DNA of 64,000 nt, taken from Hymenobacter psoromatis (GTDB taxonomy: Bacteria; Bacteroidota; Bacteroidia; Cytophagales; Hymenobacteraceae). Within the stretch, counting starts at the first letter, position 1. Each line of letters begins with the position of its first letter. The stretch spans positions 124,001 to 188,000 of the forward strand of contig NZ_JAIFAG010000001.1 of assembly GCF_020012125.1 (NCBI RefSeq). The letters run 5' to 3'. The position numbers and the translations under genes were made by a program. The notes under the pieces are model-generated. The model saw nothing but the letters and a program-made list of their open reading frames with translations. It searched no databases and was not told the DNA's origin. This document shows positions 1 to 6,724 of this stretch, piece by piece.

Positions 1-180
1 GTCCATCTTGTCGCCGGCGGCGTCCATTTTGGTGCCTACCGAGTCCGTGCTGGGAGTTGTTACCTCCGTCGTGGTCGTCGTGGTGCCGTCGGCGTTCTCC
101 TTCTTGGCGGTCTCGCTCGAACAGGCAGTGAAGCTCAGGGCGATGGCGGCGGTAAACAGGGTTTTGAGGGAAGTATTCAT
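1..180 (-). CDS. Small lipoprotein, 3' end beyond the window
   Basis: The minus strand opens with ATG at 178-180 and reads through to the window edge without a stop (60 codons). The start MNTSLKTLFTAAIALSFTAC is a short signal peptide ending in a lipobox-like FTAC, so the mature protein probably begins at Cys20 and is lipid-anchored. What follows is Lys/Glu-rich, then a run of threonines, then Asp/Ser/Lys. This is the usual look of small Bacteroidota lipoproteins of unknown function. I recognise no domain. Confidence 0.7.
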   Translation of the reverse strand, partial: MNTSLKTLFTAAIALSFTACSSETAKKENADGTTTTTTEVTTPSTDSVGTKMDAAGDKMD

Positions 181-291
181 GGAGAAAAAAATTGCGGGTG
201 AATAACAAATGAAAGTTCACCGCTTAATCAAACCTCCTCACGAAAGGTAACCCGTCGCTCAGCGCTTTTTTCACGTCTCTTCAAGGCAGTC

Positions 292-513
292 TCAGTTGGT
301 TGGCTGGCCGCGAACGGGCGTTGTGCCGGCGCTATCTAGCCGGACGCCGGCCCGGTCCTGCTTTAGCTGCTGCCGCGCGCCCACGGTATCGGCCGCGGCC
401 GCGGCGTTGTCGGTGGTCGAGGCCGTTGAGTCCGTTTTGTCGTTGGGCGTGCACGCGCCAGTTCCCACGCCCAGCGTCAAGAGGGTAGCGAAGAGTAGCA
501 ATGGATTTTTCAT
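292..513 (-). CDS. Small lipoprotein of unknown function
   Basis: A 73-residue protein. The N-terminus (MKNPLLLFATLLTLGVGTGAC) is a signal peptide with a lipobox ending at Cys21. The mature part is Asp/Ala/Thr-rich with a central KQDRAGVRLDSAGTTPV segment and no recognisable domain. It lies in the same direction as the partial lipoprotein at 1-180, and the two share composition, so they may be related small surface lipoproteins. Function unknown. Confidence 0.7.
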   Translation of the reverse strand: MKNPLLLFATLLTLGVGTGACTPNDKTDSTASTTDNAAAAADTVGARQQLKQDRAGVRLDSAGTTPVRGQPTN

Positions 514-643
514 GAGGGTAACTGCTTGATTAATTCGAAATTAGTGCTCCTTAATGGCGGCTGGGTGAAGGTCAGGGTTCCACGCTAGTTAATAGCCCGC
601 CGGCCGGGCTGCTTTACATTGCGCCTAGTTTACACTACCCCCT

Positions 644-1162
644 ATGCCTGCACTGCTGCTCCCCGTTCACGGAATCTGGCCCATCATCGGCCCCAACTGC
701 TTTCTGGCCGACAATGCGACCGTGGTGGGCGACGTAGTGCTGGGCCGGGGCTGTACCGTATGGTTCGGGGCCGTGGTGCGGGGCGACGTCAACCGCATCC
801 GCATCGGCGACGAAACCAACATCCAGGACGGGGCCGTGCTGCACTGTACCTATGAAAAGGCGGCCCTCACCATCGGCTCGCGGGTGAGCATCGGGCACCG
901 GGCCATCGTGCACGGCTGCACCGTGGCCGACGACGTGCTCATCGGTATGGGGGCCATCGTCATGGACCACGCCGTGGTGGGAAGCGGCTGCCTCATCGCG
1001 GCCGGGGCCGTAGTGCTCGAACGCACGGTTTGCGAGCCCGGCTACCTCTATGCCGGCGTGCCCGCTCAAAAAATAAAGCCCGTGAGCGCGGTGCAGGCCG
1101 AGGGCATAAGCCGCACGGCCGCCAATTATCAGCTGTACGCCAGCTGGTTTGGTAACAAATAA
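644..1162 (+). CDS. Gamma-class carbonic anhydrase-like hexapeptide-repeat protein
   Basis: A 172-residue left-handed beta-helix protein of the YrdA/PaaY/gamma carbonic anhydrase family. The hexapeptide pattern starts near residue 22 and continues to about 135. The three zinc ligands of the family are present as His67, His85 and His90, and the family motif VVRGDVN lies at residues 44-50. Established for the family: trimers that bind Zn or Fe, some hydrating CO2, many with no proven activity. The protein is cytosolic, since no signal peptide is seen. It stands alone between minus-strand lipoprotein genes. Catalytic activity here is an inference. Confidence 0.9.
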   Translation: MPALLLPVHGIWPIIGPNCFLADNATVVGDVVLGRGCTVWFGAVVRGDVNRIRIGDETNIQDGAVLHCTYEKAALTIGSRVSIGHRAIVHGCTVADDVLIGMGAIVMDHAVVGSGCLIAAGAVVLERTVCEPGYLYAGVPAQKIKPVSAVQAEGISRTAANYQLYASWFGNK

Positions 1163-1213
1163 AAAGGCCATGCAGCCCAAGTAGCTGCATGGCCTTCCGC
1201 TCATTTTTAGCGG

Positions 1214-1450
1214 CTACTTGCCTTGGGGCTTGTAAATGGCCCCGGTGGCAAAATCAACAACTAGGCTAGGTAAAAATAGTACGATGTCGGCGATTAGTGC
1301 GCCTACCCGCACGGAGCGTTGTGGCTGGCCAGCCGCGGGCTTTGTGCGCTGGTAGTCGGTTACCGGGCCCCCGAAGATGGTGGCGCAGCTGCTTGCGGAA
1401 AGGGAGAGCAGGATTAGCCCGCAGGCAGTAGCTTGTTTGAGTTTTGACAT
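1214..1450 (-). CDS. Small YceK/YidQ-like lipoprotein
   Basis: A 78-residue lipoprotein with a signal peptide and lipobox ending in SASSC at Cys22, followed by ATIFGGP. The rest has a Tyr/Arg/Lys-rich stretch, a hydrophobic segment IADIVLFLPSLVVDFATGAIY and a basic tail. The ATIFGGP start and the FLPSL.VDFATGAIYKP end resemble the YceK/YidQ type of small lipoproteins that end in a membrane-seeking helix; I assign this by resemblance only. A perfect TATCTTTG -7 element lies 46 nt upstream. Confidence 0.75.
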   Translation of the reverse strand: MSKLKQATACGLILLSLSASSCATIFGGPVTDYQRTKPAAGQPQRSVRVGALIADIVLFLPSLVVDFATGAIYKPQGK

Positions 1451-1495
1451 GCGAGAGAAAGAAAAAAGGTGACAGAAAAAAGGGAATGGTTATTT

Positions 1496-1503
1496 CAAAG
1501 ATA
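1496..1503 (-). promoter_or_regulatory. Bacteroidota -7 promoter element (TATCTTTG)
   Basis: On the minus strand this reads TATCTTTG, an exact match to the Bacteroidota -7 consensus TAnnTTTG, 46 nt upstream of the small lipoprotein gene that starts at 1450. No clear -33 TTG is seen at the expected spacing. Confidence 0.55.
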
Positions 1504-1511
1504 TGCCAGTT

Positions 1512-1898
1512 TTAAGTTCCTAAATAGATAACCTTAGTCTTAGAAAAGCGGTCGTGCCAGCTCAGTTTCCGGCGGCTAAATAAAAGACTCAGTGGCTCTA
1601 GCGGCAGAAAGCGGCAGGCAGTGCGCACGAGCAGCTGGCCCCGTGCCGGCTCCTCGTCAGTAGTGGTTACAATGTTGGTGCCCGTCATTAGCTTTCCTAC
1701 AGTTCGAACGAATAGCATCTCACTGACCGCATAGTACAAAAAAGTGCTTCCTAATAACACAAAGCGGTAAGATTCAACAGGCACAAGCCTAGCGGGTAGC
1801 AGCCGTAGCACCGCCAGAAAAAGGAAAAAGCTGCACCCAAAGTCGATAAGGCAGGTAACTAAGCGTCGTAGTCTAGAGGCTTCCATAAGGATAGGCAC
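1512..1898 (-). CDS. RDD family membrane protein
   Basis: A 128-residue membrane protein. The N-terminal Arg/Asp signature of the RDD family is seen as RRLVTCLIDFG. Two hydrophobic segments follow (about residues 15-33 and 43-60), then the family hallmark RTVGKLMTGTNIV and, near the end, SWHDRFSKTKVIYL. RDD proteins are small integral membrane proteins; a few have been linked to ion or solute transport, but most are uncharacterised. The start could also be Met5. It is encoded alone and its substrate is unknown. Confidence 0.8.
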   Translation of the reverse strand: MPILMEASRLRRLVTCLIDFGCSFFLFLAVLRLLPARLVPVESYRFVLLGSTFLYYAVSEMLFVRTVGKLMTGTNIVTTTDEEPARGQLLVRTACRFLPLEPLSLLFSRRKLSWHDRFSKTKVIYLGT

Positions 1899-2344
1899 TA
1901 TTGTTTTTCTATAAAAGGCGCGTAAAGCTATAATGGAAACGAACTTTTTACTAATAATTGGATTAGTTATTTTGACTGCTTATAAAAGCCGGCGCAGGGG
2001 TAGTTCAGTGCGAGGAAAACAAAAAGTATTGCACCTGTAATAAGCACCTTTGGCCTCGCACTAGCTGCTCATTGGTGTAGCCCGGCGGGCCTTCTAGTGC
2101 GGTAGGAGAGGGCCGTTGCTAATGCCTCCACGTGACGCGCATCGCAGCAGTTGCGCGCGGAAAGCTCACTGAACACCCGTGAGTTTAAAGCGGAACGGGA
2201 TAAAAAATAAGTGATTTATTTAAAAGTACTTATCCCAAAAATTCCTGGTTAAGCACGGCTATAGGTCTAAGGAGAAGTGCGTTATGAGAGAACCTTGTTA
2301 ATCGTAAGTCGCGTATAGCGGCCTACACCTTCCAGCCTTTTCCC
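1899..2344. other. 446-nt intergenic stretch
   Basis: Apart from the possible small frame at 1933-2040, the only structure I see is a loose inverted repeat, CGCACTAG (2054-2061) against CTAGTGCG (about 2094-2101), enclosing a GC-rich GCCCGGCGGGC. The stretch is AT-richer than its flanks. No tRNA and no long frame were found. Confidence 0.4.
1933..2040 (+). CDS. Possible 35-residue membrane peptide
   Basis: ATG at 1933 opens a 35-codon frame encoding METNFLLIIGLVILTAYKSR followed by a basic tail (RRGSSVRGKQKVLHL). It has one hydrophobic helix of about 13 residues and then six or more positive charges, a layout shared with small membrane peptides, including some type I toxins. I see no convincing ribosome-binding site or promoter, and the length is within what chance allows. 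Tentative. Confidence 0.25.
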   Translation: METNFLLIIGLVILTAYKSRRRGSSVRGKQKVLHL

Positions 2345-2929
2345 ATGAAAAATACTTATCGCTCCCTGGCAGCCCTGACTTTTGCCGCCGCCTCGCTCAG
2401 CTCATGCAGCCGGGCCAACTACGCCTTCAATCCCAGCGTGCCCGCCTATCTGGGCACTACCTCACACGTCGTGGCCAAGGCTCCGGTAGCAGCTGCGCCG
2501 GCCGTCGCCGCGCCAGCCTCAGTAGTCCAGGCAGTAGCCAGTACGCCCGTTACCACGCTGCCGGTTTCGGTGGCGGTGCCCGCCGTTGCCCTCCCAGTTG
2601 CCACCCAGTCTCGGGCGGCCGCTACTAAAATTACTGCCCCGGTAGCCGCTGCGCCAGCCTTTGCTGCTACCCCTACAGCCAAGCCCAATCTGGTGCAGCG
2701 AATAATGCTGAAAAAAGTACTCAACCGCCTGACTAAAGCGGAGACGCGCCAGCAGAACACGGCCGGTACGGCGCACGCCACGGCCAAGTCGTCGGCCTAC
2801 CTAGGCCTCGCCGTCATTGGTTTGGCGGTGCTCATTATCGGCCTCATCGTAGGGTCGGGCTTCCTCGATACGATTGGCGCAATTGCTATTGTGGTAGGTC
2901 TCATTATCTTCATCTTCAACAACATCTAG
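2345..2929 (+). CDS. Ala/Val/Pro-rich lipoprotein with C-terminal membrane helices
   Basis: A 194-residue protein. A signal peptide with lipobox ends in LSSC at Cys21. Residues 40-115 are a low-complexity Ala/Val/Pro/Thr linker, followed by a basic stretch (LVQRIMLKKVLNRLTKAETR) and two hydrophobic segments at about 150-170 and 174-192. This linker plus C-terminal double-helix layout is common in Cytophagales proteins of unknown function. A strong terminator follows 30 nt after the stop, so it is probably a single-gene transcript. Confidence 0.75.
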   Translation: MKNTYRSLAALTFAAASLSSCSRANYAFNPSVPAYLGTTSHVVAKAPVAAAPAVAAPASVVQAVASTPVTTLPVSVAVPAVALPVATQSRAAATKITAPVAAAPAFAATPTAKPNLVQRIMLKKVLNRLTKAETRQQNTAGTAHATAKSSAYLGLAVIGLAVLIIGLIVGSGFLDTIGAIAIVVGLIIFIFNNI

Positions 2930-2958
2930 TTAATACGGCAGCTATTAACTAGATAGCC

Positions 2959-2996
2959 AAACGCCCCCGGCACGTATGCGTGCCGGGGGCGTTTTT
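2959..2996. terminator. Rho-independent terminator, probably bidirectional
   Basis: A perfect 16-bp stem (2959-2974 with 2979-2994), GC-rich in the middle, with a TATG loop. An A-run lies before it and a T-run after it, so it can end the plus-strand lipoprotein gene and the converging CorC-type gene. Confidence 0.85.
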
Positions 2997-3022
2997 GTGG
3001 GTCGGAAGCACCGCGTTGTCTG

Positions 3023-4351
3023 CTACAGGGCATCGGTGGGCTCGCTGGCCGGCGCGGCCGGGCTCAGCACCCGTAGTTGCACCAGCTCTACCACGCGGCG
3101 GTCACGGCTCAGCACCCGAAACTCGTAAGGCTCTAGCACGGCCACGTCGCCCACCTCCGGAATGTTGCCGTAGAGCACGTTGAGCAGGCCGCCCACGGTT
3201 TCGTAGTCTTCGCCTTCGGGCAGGGGGTAGGGCAAGTACTCGTTGGCGTCGGGAATCGCCGTGGAGGTATTCACGCGGTACTCCGACTCCGAAATCTTCT
3301 CCACTACGGGCACCTCGTTGTCGTACTCGTCCTGGATTTCGCCCACCAACTCCTCCATAATATCCTCAATGGTGACAATACCCGACACGCCGCCAAACTC
3401 GTCACTCACGATGGCCATTACCAGGTGCTTGCGCTGAAACTGGCGTAGCAGCCGGTTAATTTTCTTGGTCTCAGGCACGAAGTAAGCCGTGCGCATGATG
3501 CGGGCAAGCTCCAAGGGCTGCTGCCGCCGAACCAGGGGTAGTAAGTCCTTGACGTAGAGCACGCCCACGATATTATCGATGTTGTTTTCGTACACGGGCA
3601 ACCGCGAAAAGCCTTCGCTGAATACTAGCTCCAGGATTTCGTCGTCGGTGGCGTTCACGTTCACGGCAGCGAGTTTGGTGCGGGGCACCATTATCTGCTT
3701 CACCATGCGGTCGTTGAACTGAAAGACATTCTCAATCAACTCGTGCTCTGAGTCCTGAATCTGGCCGCTCTCCTTACTCTGGTCGATGAGCAGGCGCAAC
3801 TCGTCGGAGGTATGGGCTTCGGCACTGCCGTGCGCGCTGCTCAGGCCCACCGCCCCGAGCAGCAGGTTGGAAGCTTTCGACAAAAACCAGGTTAGCGGCA
3901 GCGTGCCCAGGTAGAAGATGCGCAACGGCACCACCAGCGCCAGGCTGATAGCCTCGGGCCGCTGAATGGCCAGCGCCTTCGGAAACAGCTCACCGAAGAG
4001 CACGTGCAGAAAAGTCAGAATAATCAGCCCCACCGTGACGGCAATGCTGTGCGCCGTTGCTAGACTGATGGTCAGGCCCAGGCGGGGTAGCAGGTCGAGC
4101 ACGAGGCCCGTAAATAGCTGCTCGCCCACGGCTCCTAGCAGCAGCGACGACAGCGTGACGCCGAGCTGCGTGGCCGACAAGTAATCATAGAGGCGGCGCA
4201 CCACCCTCAGGGCCTGTCCGGCCAGGCGGCTGCCCTCCTTGGCCTTGAGTTCGAGCTGCGAGAAGCGAACCCGGATAAGGGAAAACTCGGCAGCAACGAA
4301 AAAAGCGTTTACTAAAATCAGTAAAAAAGTCAGGAATACTTGTAAGCCCAT
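3023..4351 (-). CDS. CorC/HlyC-type membrane protein (CNNM, two CBS, CorC_HlyC domains)
   Basis: A 442-residue protein of the hemolysin C/CorC family. The N-terminal DUF21/CNNM part (residues 1 to about 195) has four hydrophobic segments, beginning LQVFLTFLLILVNAFFVAAEFS. Two CBS domains follow (about 215-335; for example VNATDDEILELVFSEGFSRLPVYE), then the C-terminal CorC_HlyC domain (about 350-430). Family knowledge: Mg/Co efflux or homeostasis; the hemolysin name is historical. The start is supported by the membrane helix right at the N-terminus and by a TACTTTTG promoter element 47 nt upstream. It stands alone. Confidence 0.9.
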   Translation of the reverse strand: MGLQVFLTFLLILVNAFFVAAEFSLIRVRFSQLELKAKEGSRLAGQALRVVRRLYDYLSATQLGVTLSSLLLGAVGEQLFTGLVLDLLPRLGLTISLATAHSIAVTVGLIILTFLHVLFGELFPKALAIQRPEAISLALVVPLRIFYLGTLPLTWFLSKASNLLLGAVGLSSAHGSAEAHTSDELRLLIDQSKESGQIQDSEHELIENVFQFNDRMVKQIMVPRTKLAAVNVNATDDEILELVFSEGFSRLPVYENNIDNIVGVLYVKDLLPLVRRQQPLELARIMRTAYFVPETKKINRLLRQFQRKHLVMAIVSDEFGGVSGIVTIEDIMEELVGEIQDEYDNEVPVVEKISESEYRVNTSTAIPDANEYLPYPLPEGEDYETVGGLLNVLYGNIPEVGDVAVLEPYEFRVLSRDRRVVELVQLRVLSPAAPASEPTDAL

Positions 4352-4397
4352 GTGCCTGGCTACCTACGGACACGAACGGTCGGGCAGCCTAGTATCA

Positions 4398-4405
4398 CAA
4401 AAGTA
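4398..4405 (-). promoter_or_regulatory. -7 promoter element (TACTTTTG)
   Basis: The minus strand reads TACTTTTG, an exact TAnnTTTG match, 47 nt upstream of the CorC-type gene start at 4351. Confidence 0.5.
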
Positions 4406-4493
4406 CGCATCCTGACAGGGGGAGTTGGCCCCGACCGTCCAAATACCGCTAACTTACTGAAATTGGCGGCCCTACGCTAAGGCCCCTAAACGA

Positions 4494-4530
4494 CTAAGAG
4501 GCGGCTTTTCCGAAGAAAATCGCCTCTTAG
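4494..4530. terminator. Hairpin downstream of the tRNA-like gene
   Basis: A perfect 10-bp stem, CTAAGAGGCG (4494-4503) with CGCCTCTTAG (4521-4530), extended by A/T pairs inside the loop. It begins 7 nt beyond the 3' end of the tRNA-like gene in its direction of transcription. The trailing T-run is weak (TCGTTTAG), so it may act as a terminator or as a processing or stability hairpin. Confidence 0.5.
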
Positions 4531-4537
4531 CACGCGC

Positions 4538-4660
4538 TGTAGCGGAAGGACTTGAACCTCCACGAAGTGGTTAGCCGCGCGCTCCGAAGAGCGAGCGCTT
4601 TATCCCAGTGTCTTCACCCCCGAGATAGGAGGGCGTGTCTGCCAGTTTCACCACACTACA
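4538..4660 (-). tRNA. tRNA-Leu-like RNA, 123 nt, with abnormal anticodon loop and very long variable region
   Basis: On the minus strand a 7-bp acceptor stem pairs TGTAGTG with CGCTACA. It is followed by T8-G9 and a D arm (GTG AAACTGGCAGA CAC) nearly identical to bacterial tRNA-Leu. The T arm is GGAGG-TTCAAGT-CCTTC. The anticodon stem is CCCTC/GGGGG around a loop CTATCTC, which gives anticodon ATC with U37; neither A34 nor U37 is normal, and ATC is not a Leu anticodon. The variable region is about 55 nt instead of about 15 and contains a GCGCTC/GAGCGC hairpin. No CCA is encoded. A TTG-N21-TATCTTTG promoter lies upstream. It may be a non-decoding tRNA-like RNA, an unusual tRNA or a decayed gene. 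Confidence 0.55.
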
Positions 4661-4698
4661 TTGTGAGTAGATAAATGCCAGTCGCGTTTACCTAACCT

Positions 4699-4730
4699 CA
4701 AAGATACTGGTAAGCAGCCCCTAAGAACAA
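4699..4730 (-). promoter_or_regulatory. Bacteroidota promoter of the tRNA-like gene
   Basis: The minus strand reads TTG (4730-4728), a 21-nt spacer, then TATCTTTG (4706-4699). Both the -7 box and the spacing match the Bacteroidota housekeeping consensus. Transcription would start about 30 nt before the acceptor stem. Confidence 0.65.
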
Positions 4731-4781
4731 GAGCTTCTTTTTTTTTTGCTAAAAAATATAATATTAATACCAGTTTCGAGC

Positions 4782-4789
4782 TAAATTTG
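4782..4789 (+). promoter_or_regulatory. -7 element (TAAATTTG) that decides the Lrp start
   Basis: TAAATTTG is an exact TAnnTTTG match. The first in-frame start codon (GTG at 4789) overlaps it, so a transcript made from here cannot use that codon. The ATG at 4813 is therefore the likely start. Confidence 0.55.
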
Positions 4790-4812
4790 TGTCGTTACTG
4801 CTAGTTTTTCTC

Positions 4813-5283
4813 ATGGTGCGTACGTATGAGCTGGATATGGTTGACTACCGTATCCTCAATATTTTAGTGCAGGATGCCAAGCTGCCTTATTCCGAAGTTG
4901 CCCGTCAGATTCAGGTGTCGGCGGGCACGGTACATGGGCGCATGAACCGCCTGGAAGAACTGGGTATTGTGCGCCGGGCTACTCTCTCGCTCGACCTGGC
5001 CAAGCTGGGCTATGGCACCCAGGTTTATATCGGTATCACGCTGCTTAGCAATGCGTTCATTGCAGTCGTAACCGAAAAGCTACGTGAAATAATAGAGGTA
5101 ACGGATGCGTACTTTGCTACCGGCCCTTACCATATTTTTACGTGCTTGCGCTGCCGCAACAACGAACACCTGCGGGCCATCCTGCGCGAACGCATTGAGC
5201 TAATTGAGGGCGTAGTGCGGACCGAAACCCTGGTGTTGCTCGATGAACTGTTCAGCCGGCCCGTCGCGCTCAAGGCCGACTGA
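4813..5283 (+). CDS. Lrp/AsnC family transcriptional regulator
   Basis: A 156-residue protein from ATG 4813. The N-terminal winged helix-turn-helix (about residues 8-68) reads ILNILVQDAKLPYSEVARQI then VSAGTVHGRMNRLEELGIV. A C-terminal RAM/AsnC ligand-binding domain follows (about 75-150). The family controls amino-acid metabolism by binding amino acids and forming octamers or hexadecamers on DNA. No obvious target gene is adjacent; the next gene converges on it beyond a strong terminator. The longer frame from GTG 4789 is unlikely because that codon sits in the -7 box. Confidence 0.88.
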   Translation: MVRTYELDMVDYRILNILVQDAKLPYSEVARQIQVSAGTVHGRMNRLEELGIVRRATLSLDLAKLGYGTQVYIGITLLSNAFIAVVTEKLREIIEVTDAYFATGPYHIFTCLRCRNNEHLRAILRERIELIEGVVRTETLVLLDELFSRPVALKAD

Positions 5284-5312
5284 GCATCCTACCCCCCTTG
5301 TTGGCCAGGACC

Positions 5313-5370
5313 GGCCATCACTTAAAAAGCCCTTTCGACTCTGGTCGAAAGGGCTTTTTAAGTGATGGCC
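5313..5370. terminator. Bidirectional terminator, 27-bp perfect stem
   Basis: Arms 5313-5339 and 5344-5370 are perfectly complementary around a 4-nt TCTG loop. Inside each arm is an A5/T5 tract flanking AAGCCC/GGGCTT. It separates the converging Lrp gene and the repeat-containing secreted protein gene. The stem is longer than most intrinsic terminators. Confidence 0.85.
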
Positions 5371-5381
5371 GCGGGGCTACT

Positions 5382-5705
5382 CTACATCTTGGTCTTAGAG
5401 GTAGTCGTTGTTTTGTTGGTCTTGTAGCGCATGTCGGGCGTGCCGTCAGCCTTCATCGGACCGGTTTTGGTGGTGGTCGATTTGGCCACTTTATTGGCCT
5501 TGTAGCGCATATCGGGCGTGCCATCGGCCTTCATGCCCTTGGTGCTGGTAGTGGTAGTAGTATGCGACATCGCGGCCGGGGCCGTTTTAGTCGTCGTCAT
5601 CTTGGTCGAGCTGCTGCTCATGGTGCTAGCCGGGGCCGTTTGAGCCTGGGCCGACAGGCCGCCCGCTATCAACAGGGCAGCAAGAAAACTAAGAAAGCGG
5701 TTCAT
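5382..5705 (-). CDS. Secreted Thr/Lys-rich protein with two DGTPDMRYK repeats
   Basis: A 107-residue protein with a classical signal peptide (MNRFLSFLAALLIAGGLSAQAQ). The mature part is Thr/Ser/Lys-rich with two copies of MKADGTPDMRYK (about residues 58-69 and 83-94), each followed by xNK. The repeat resembles short DGT/DMRYK motifs in Bacteroidota secreted proteins without assigned function. It is likely periplasmic or extracellular and basic. No enzyme domain is visible. Confidence 0.7.
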   Translation of the reverse strand: MNRFLSFLAALLIAGGLSAQAQTAPASTMSSSSTKMTTTKTAPAAMSHTTTTTSTKGMKADGTPDMRYKANKVAKSTTTKTGPMKADGTPDMRYKTNKTTTTSKTKM

Positions 5706-5883
5706 GGGGGTAGGGAAAGGTGGTGAAGGTGACTGCCTAGCTGGCAGAACGCGCGCCTAATATAGCAGGGCCGGCCGCATCTGACTTGCCGTGGACAGTC
5801 TGCTTATCAAACTCGCTGGCTAGCTTCGCATCCAACAATAAGACATCACGGGTTCTTATTTGCCCTTTTTGACTACTATTCTC

Positions 5884-6193
5884 ATAAAAAATAAGTTGTT
5901 TTCGGCGGTAGTCGCGCTTCTCCTATTGGCTGCCAGCGTTCAAGCTCAAACCCCGGCCCCGCGCAATACTCAGCAAGCCGAGCGGGCCCGCATTCGCCAA
6001 GGGGTAGCCTCGGGTGAGCTAACCCGCCCCGAGGCGGCGTGCCTGCACGCGCGAAGCCGACATCACGGCCGACAAGCGCGCTGCCCGCGCCGATGGCATC
6101 GTGACGCCGGACGAGCACCGCGAAATCTGGGGCGACGAGCGCCGCGCCAGCCGGGCTATCTACCGCCAAAAGCACAATGCCCAAGTATGCTAG
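5884..6193 (+). pseudogene. Decayed secreted protein gene: start codon lost and one frameshift
   Basis: In frame with the ATA at 5884, translation gives KNKLFSAVVALLLLAASVQA, a good signal peptide that lacks only its Met; ATA looks like a mutated ATG. The frame continues as QQAERARIRQGVASGELTRP to about 6045, then switches by +1 to EADITADKRAARADGIVTPD and IYRQKHNAQ, ending at TAG 6191-6193. Joined, the two halves form one coherent protein of about 100 residues with a GELTRPEA...ADGIVTPDE pattern known from small secreted Bacteroidota and Proteobacteria proteins. The frame change (an inserted base or two lost) plus the lost start indicate an inactive gene, unless it is a sequencing error. Confidence 0.6.
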
Positions 6194-6212
6194 CAGTGGC
6201 TGCCTCACCCAT

Positions 6213-6248
6213 AAAAACCCCCCGTACCAGAGCTGGCACGGGGGGTTT
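6213..6248. terminator. Terminator hairpin
   Basis: AAACCCCCCGT.CCA pairs with TGG.ACGGGGGGTTT (one A-C mismatch) around GAGC, with A and T tracts at the two ends. It lies between the decayed gene and the 3' end of trxA, and can serve both strands. Confidence 0.75.
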
Positions 6249-6277
6249 AATACTATAAGTGGCTAGTGGGCGGGCAA

Positions 6278-6607
6278 CTACGCCGTCACCTGAGCTTCGA
6301 GCTTCTGGGCGAGTACGTGCTTGGGCACGGCCCCTACCTGCTTATCCACAATCTGGCCGTTCTTGAATACGAGCAGGGTAGGAATGCTGCGGATACCGAA
6401 CTTCATAGAAGTCTGCGGGTTAGCATCCACGTCTACTTTACCGATGATGGCTTTGCCTTCAAATTCGCCGGCTAGCTCCTCTACCACCGGGCCTACCATG
6501 CGGCACGGGCCACACCATTCGGCCCAGAAGTCCACGAGTACCGGCTTGTCCGAGTTAATAATCTCCTCGAAGTTGGCATCGGTTATTTCAATTGCTTTGT
6601 GCGCCAT
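6278..6607 (-). CDS. trxA: Thioredoxin
   Basis: A 109-residue cytosolic thioredoxin. The redox-active site WCGPC is at residues 31-35 (Cys32, Cys35), preceded by VLVDFWAE. The cis-proline loop is SIPTLLVF. Length and motifs are those of a canonical TrxA that reduces protein disulfides using thioredoxin reductase. It lies 117 nt downstream of dnaE on the same strand and ends at a strong terminator, so it may be transcribed alone or with dnaE read-through. Confidence 0.96.
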   Translation of the reverse strand: MAHKAIEITDANFEEIINSDKPVLVDFWAEWCGPCRMVGPVVEELAGEFEGKAIIGKVDVDANPQTSMKFGIRSIPTLLVFKNGQIVDKQVGAVPKHVLAQKLEAQVTA

Positions 6608-6724
6608 GACGCTAGGAATTTAAAAGTGAAGAAACGTCTGGCGTGTACGGCCAACGGGGCCGCAAGGTAGCAGAGTTGTAGTAAAACAAATGGGGTAGGG
6701 GAAAGTTCAGTAGGGCTAGGTGAG

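Noticed and set aside
4538..4660. Interpretation as selenocysteine tRNA or tmRNA
   Set aside because: The acceptor stem is 7 bp, the anticodon loop lacks TCA, and no tag-encoding frame or tmRNA pseudoknot is seen.
4789..4812. GTG 4789 as the start of the Lrp/AsnC gene
   Set aside because: The codon overlaps the TAAATTTG -7 box, so it cannot be in the transcript made from it.
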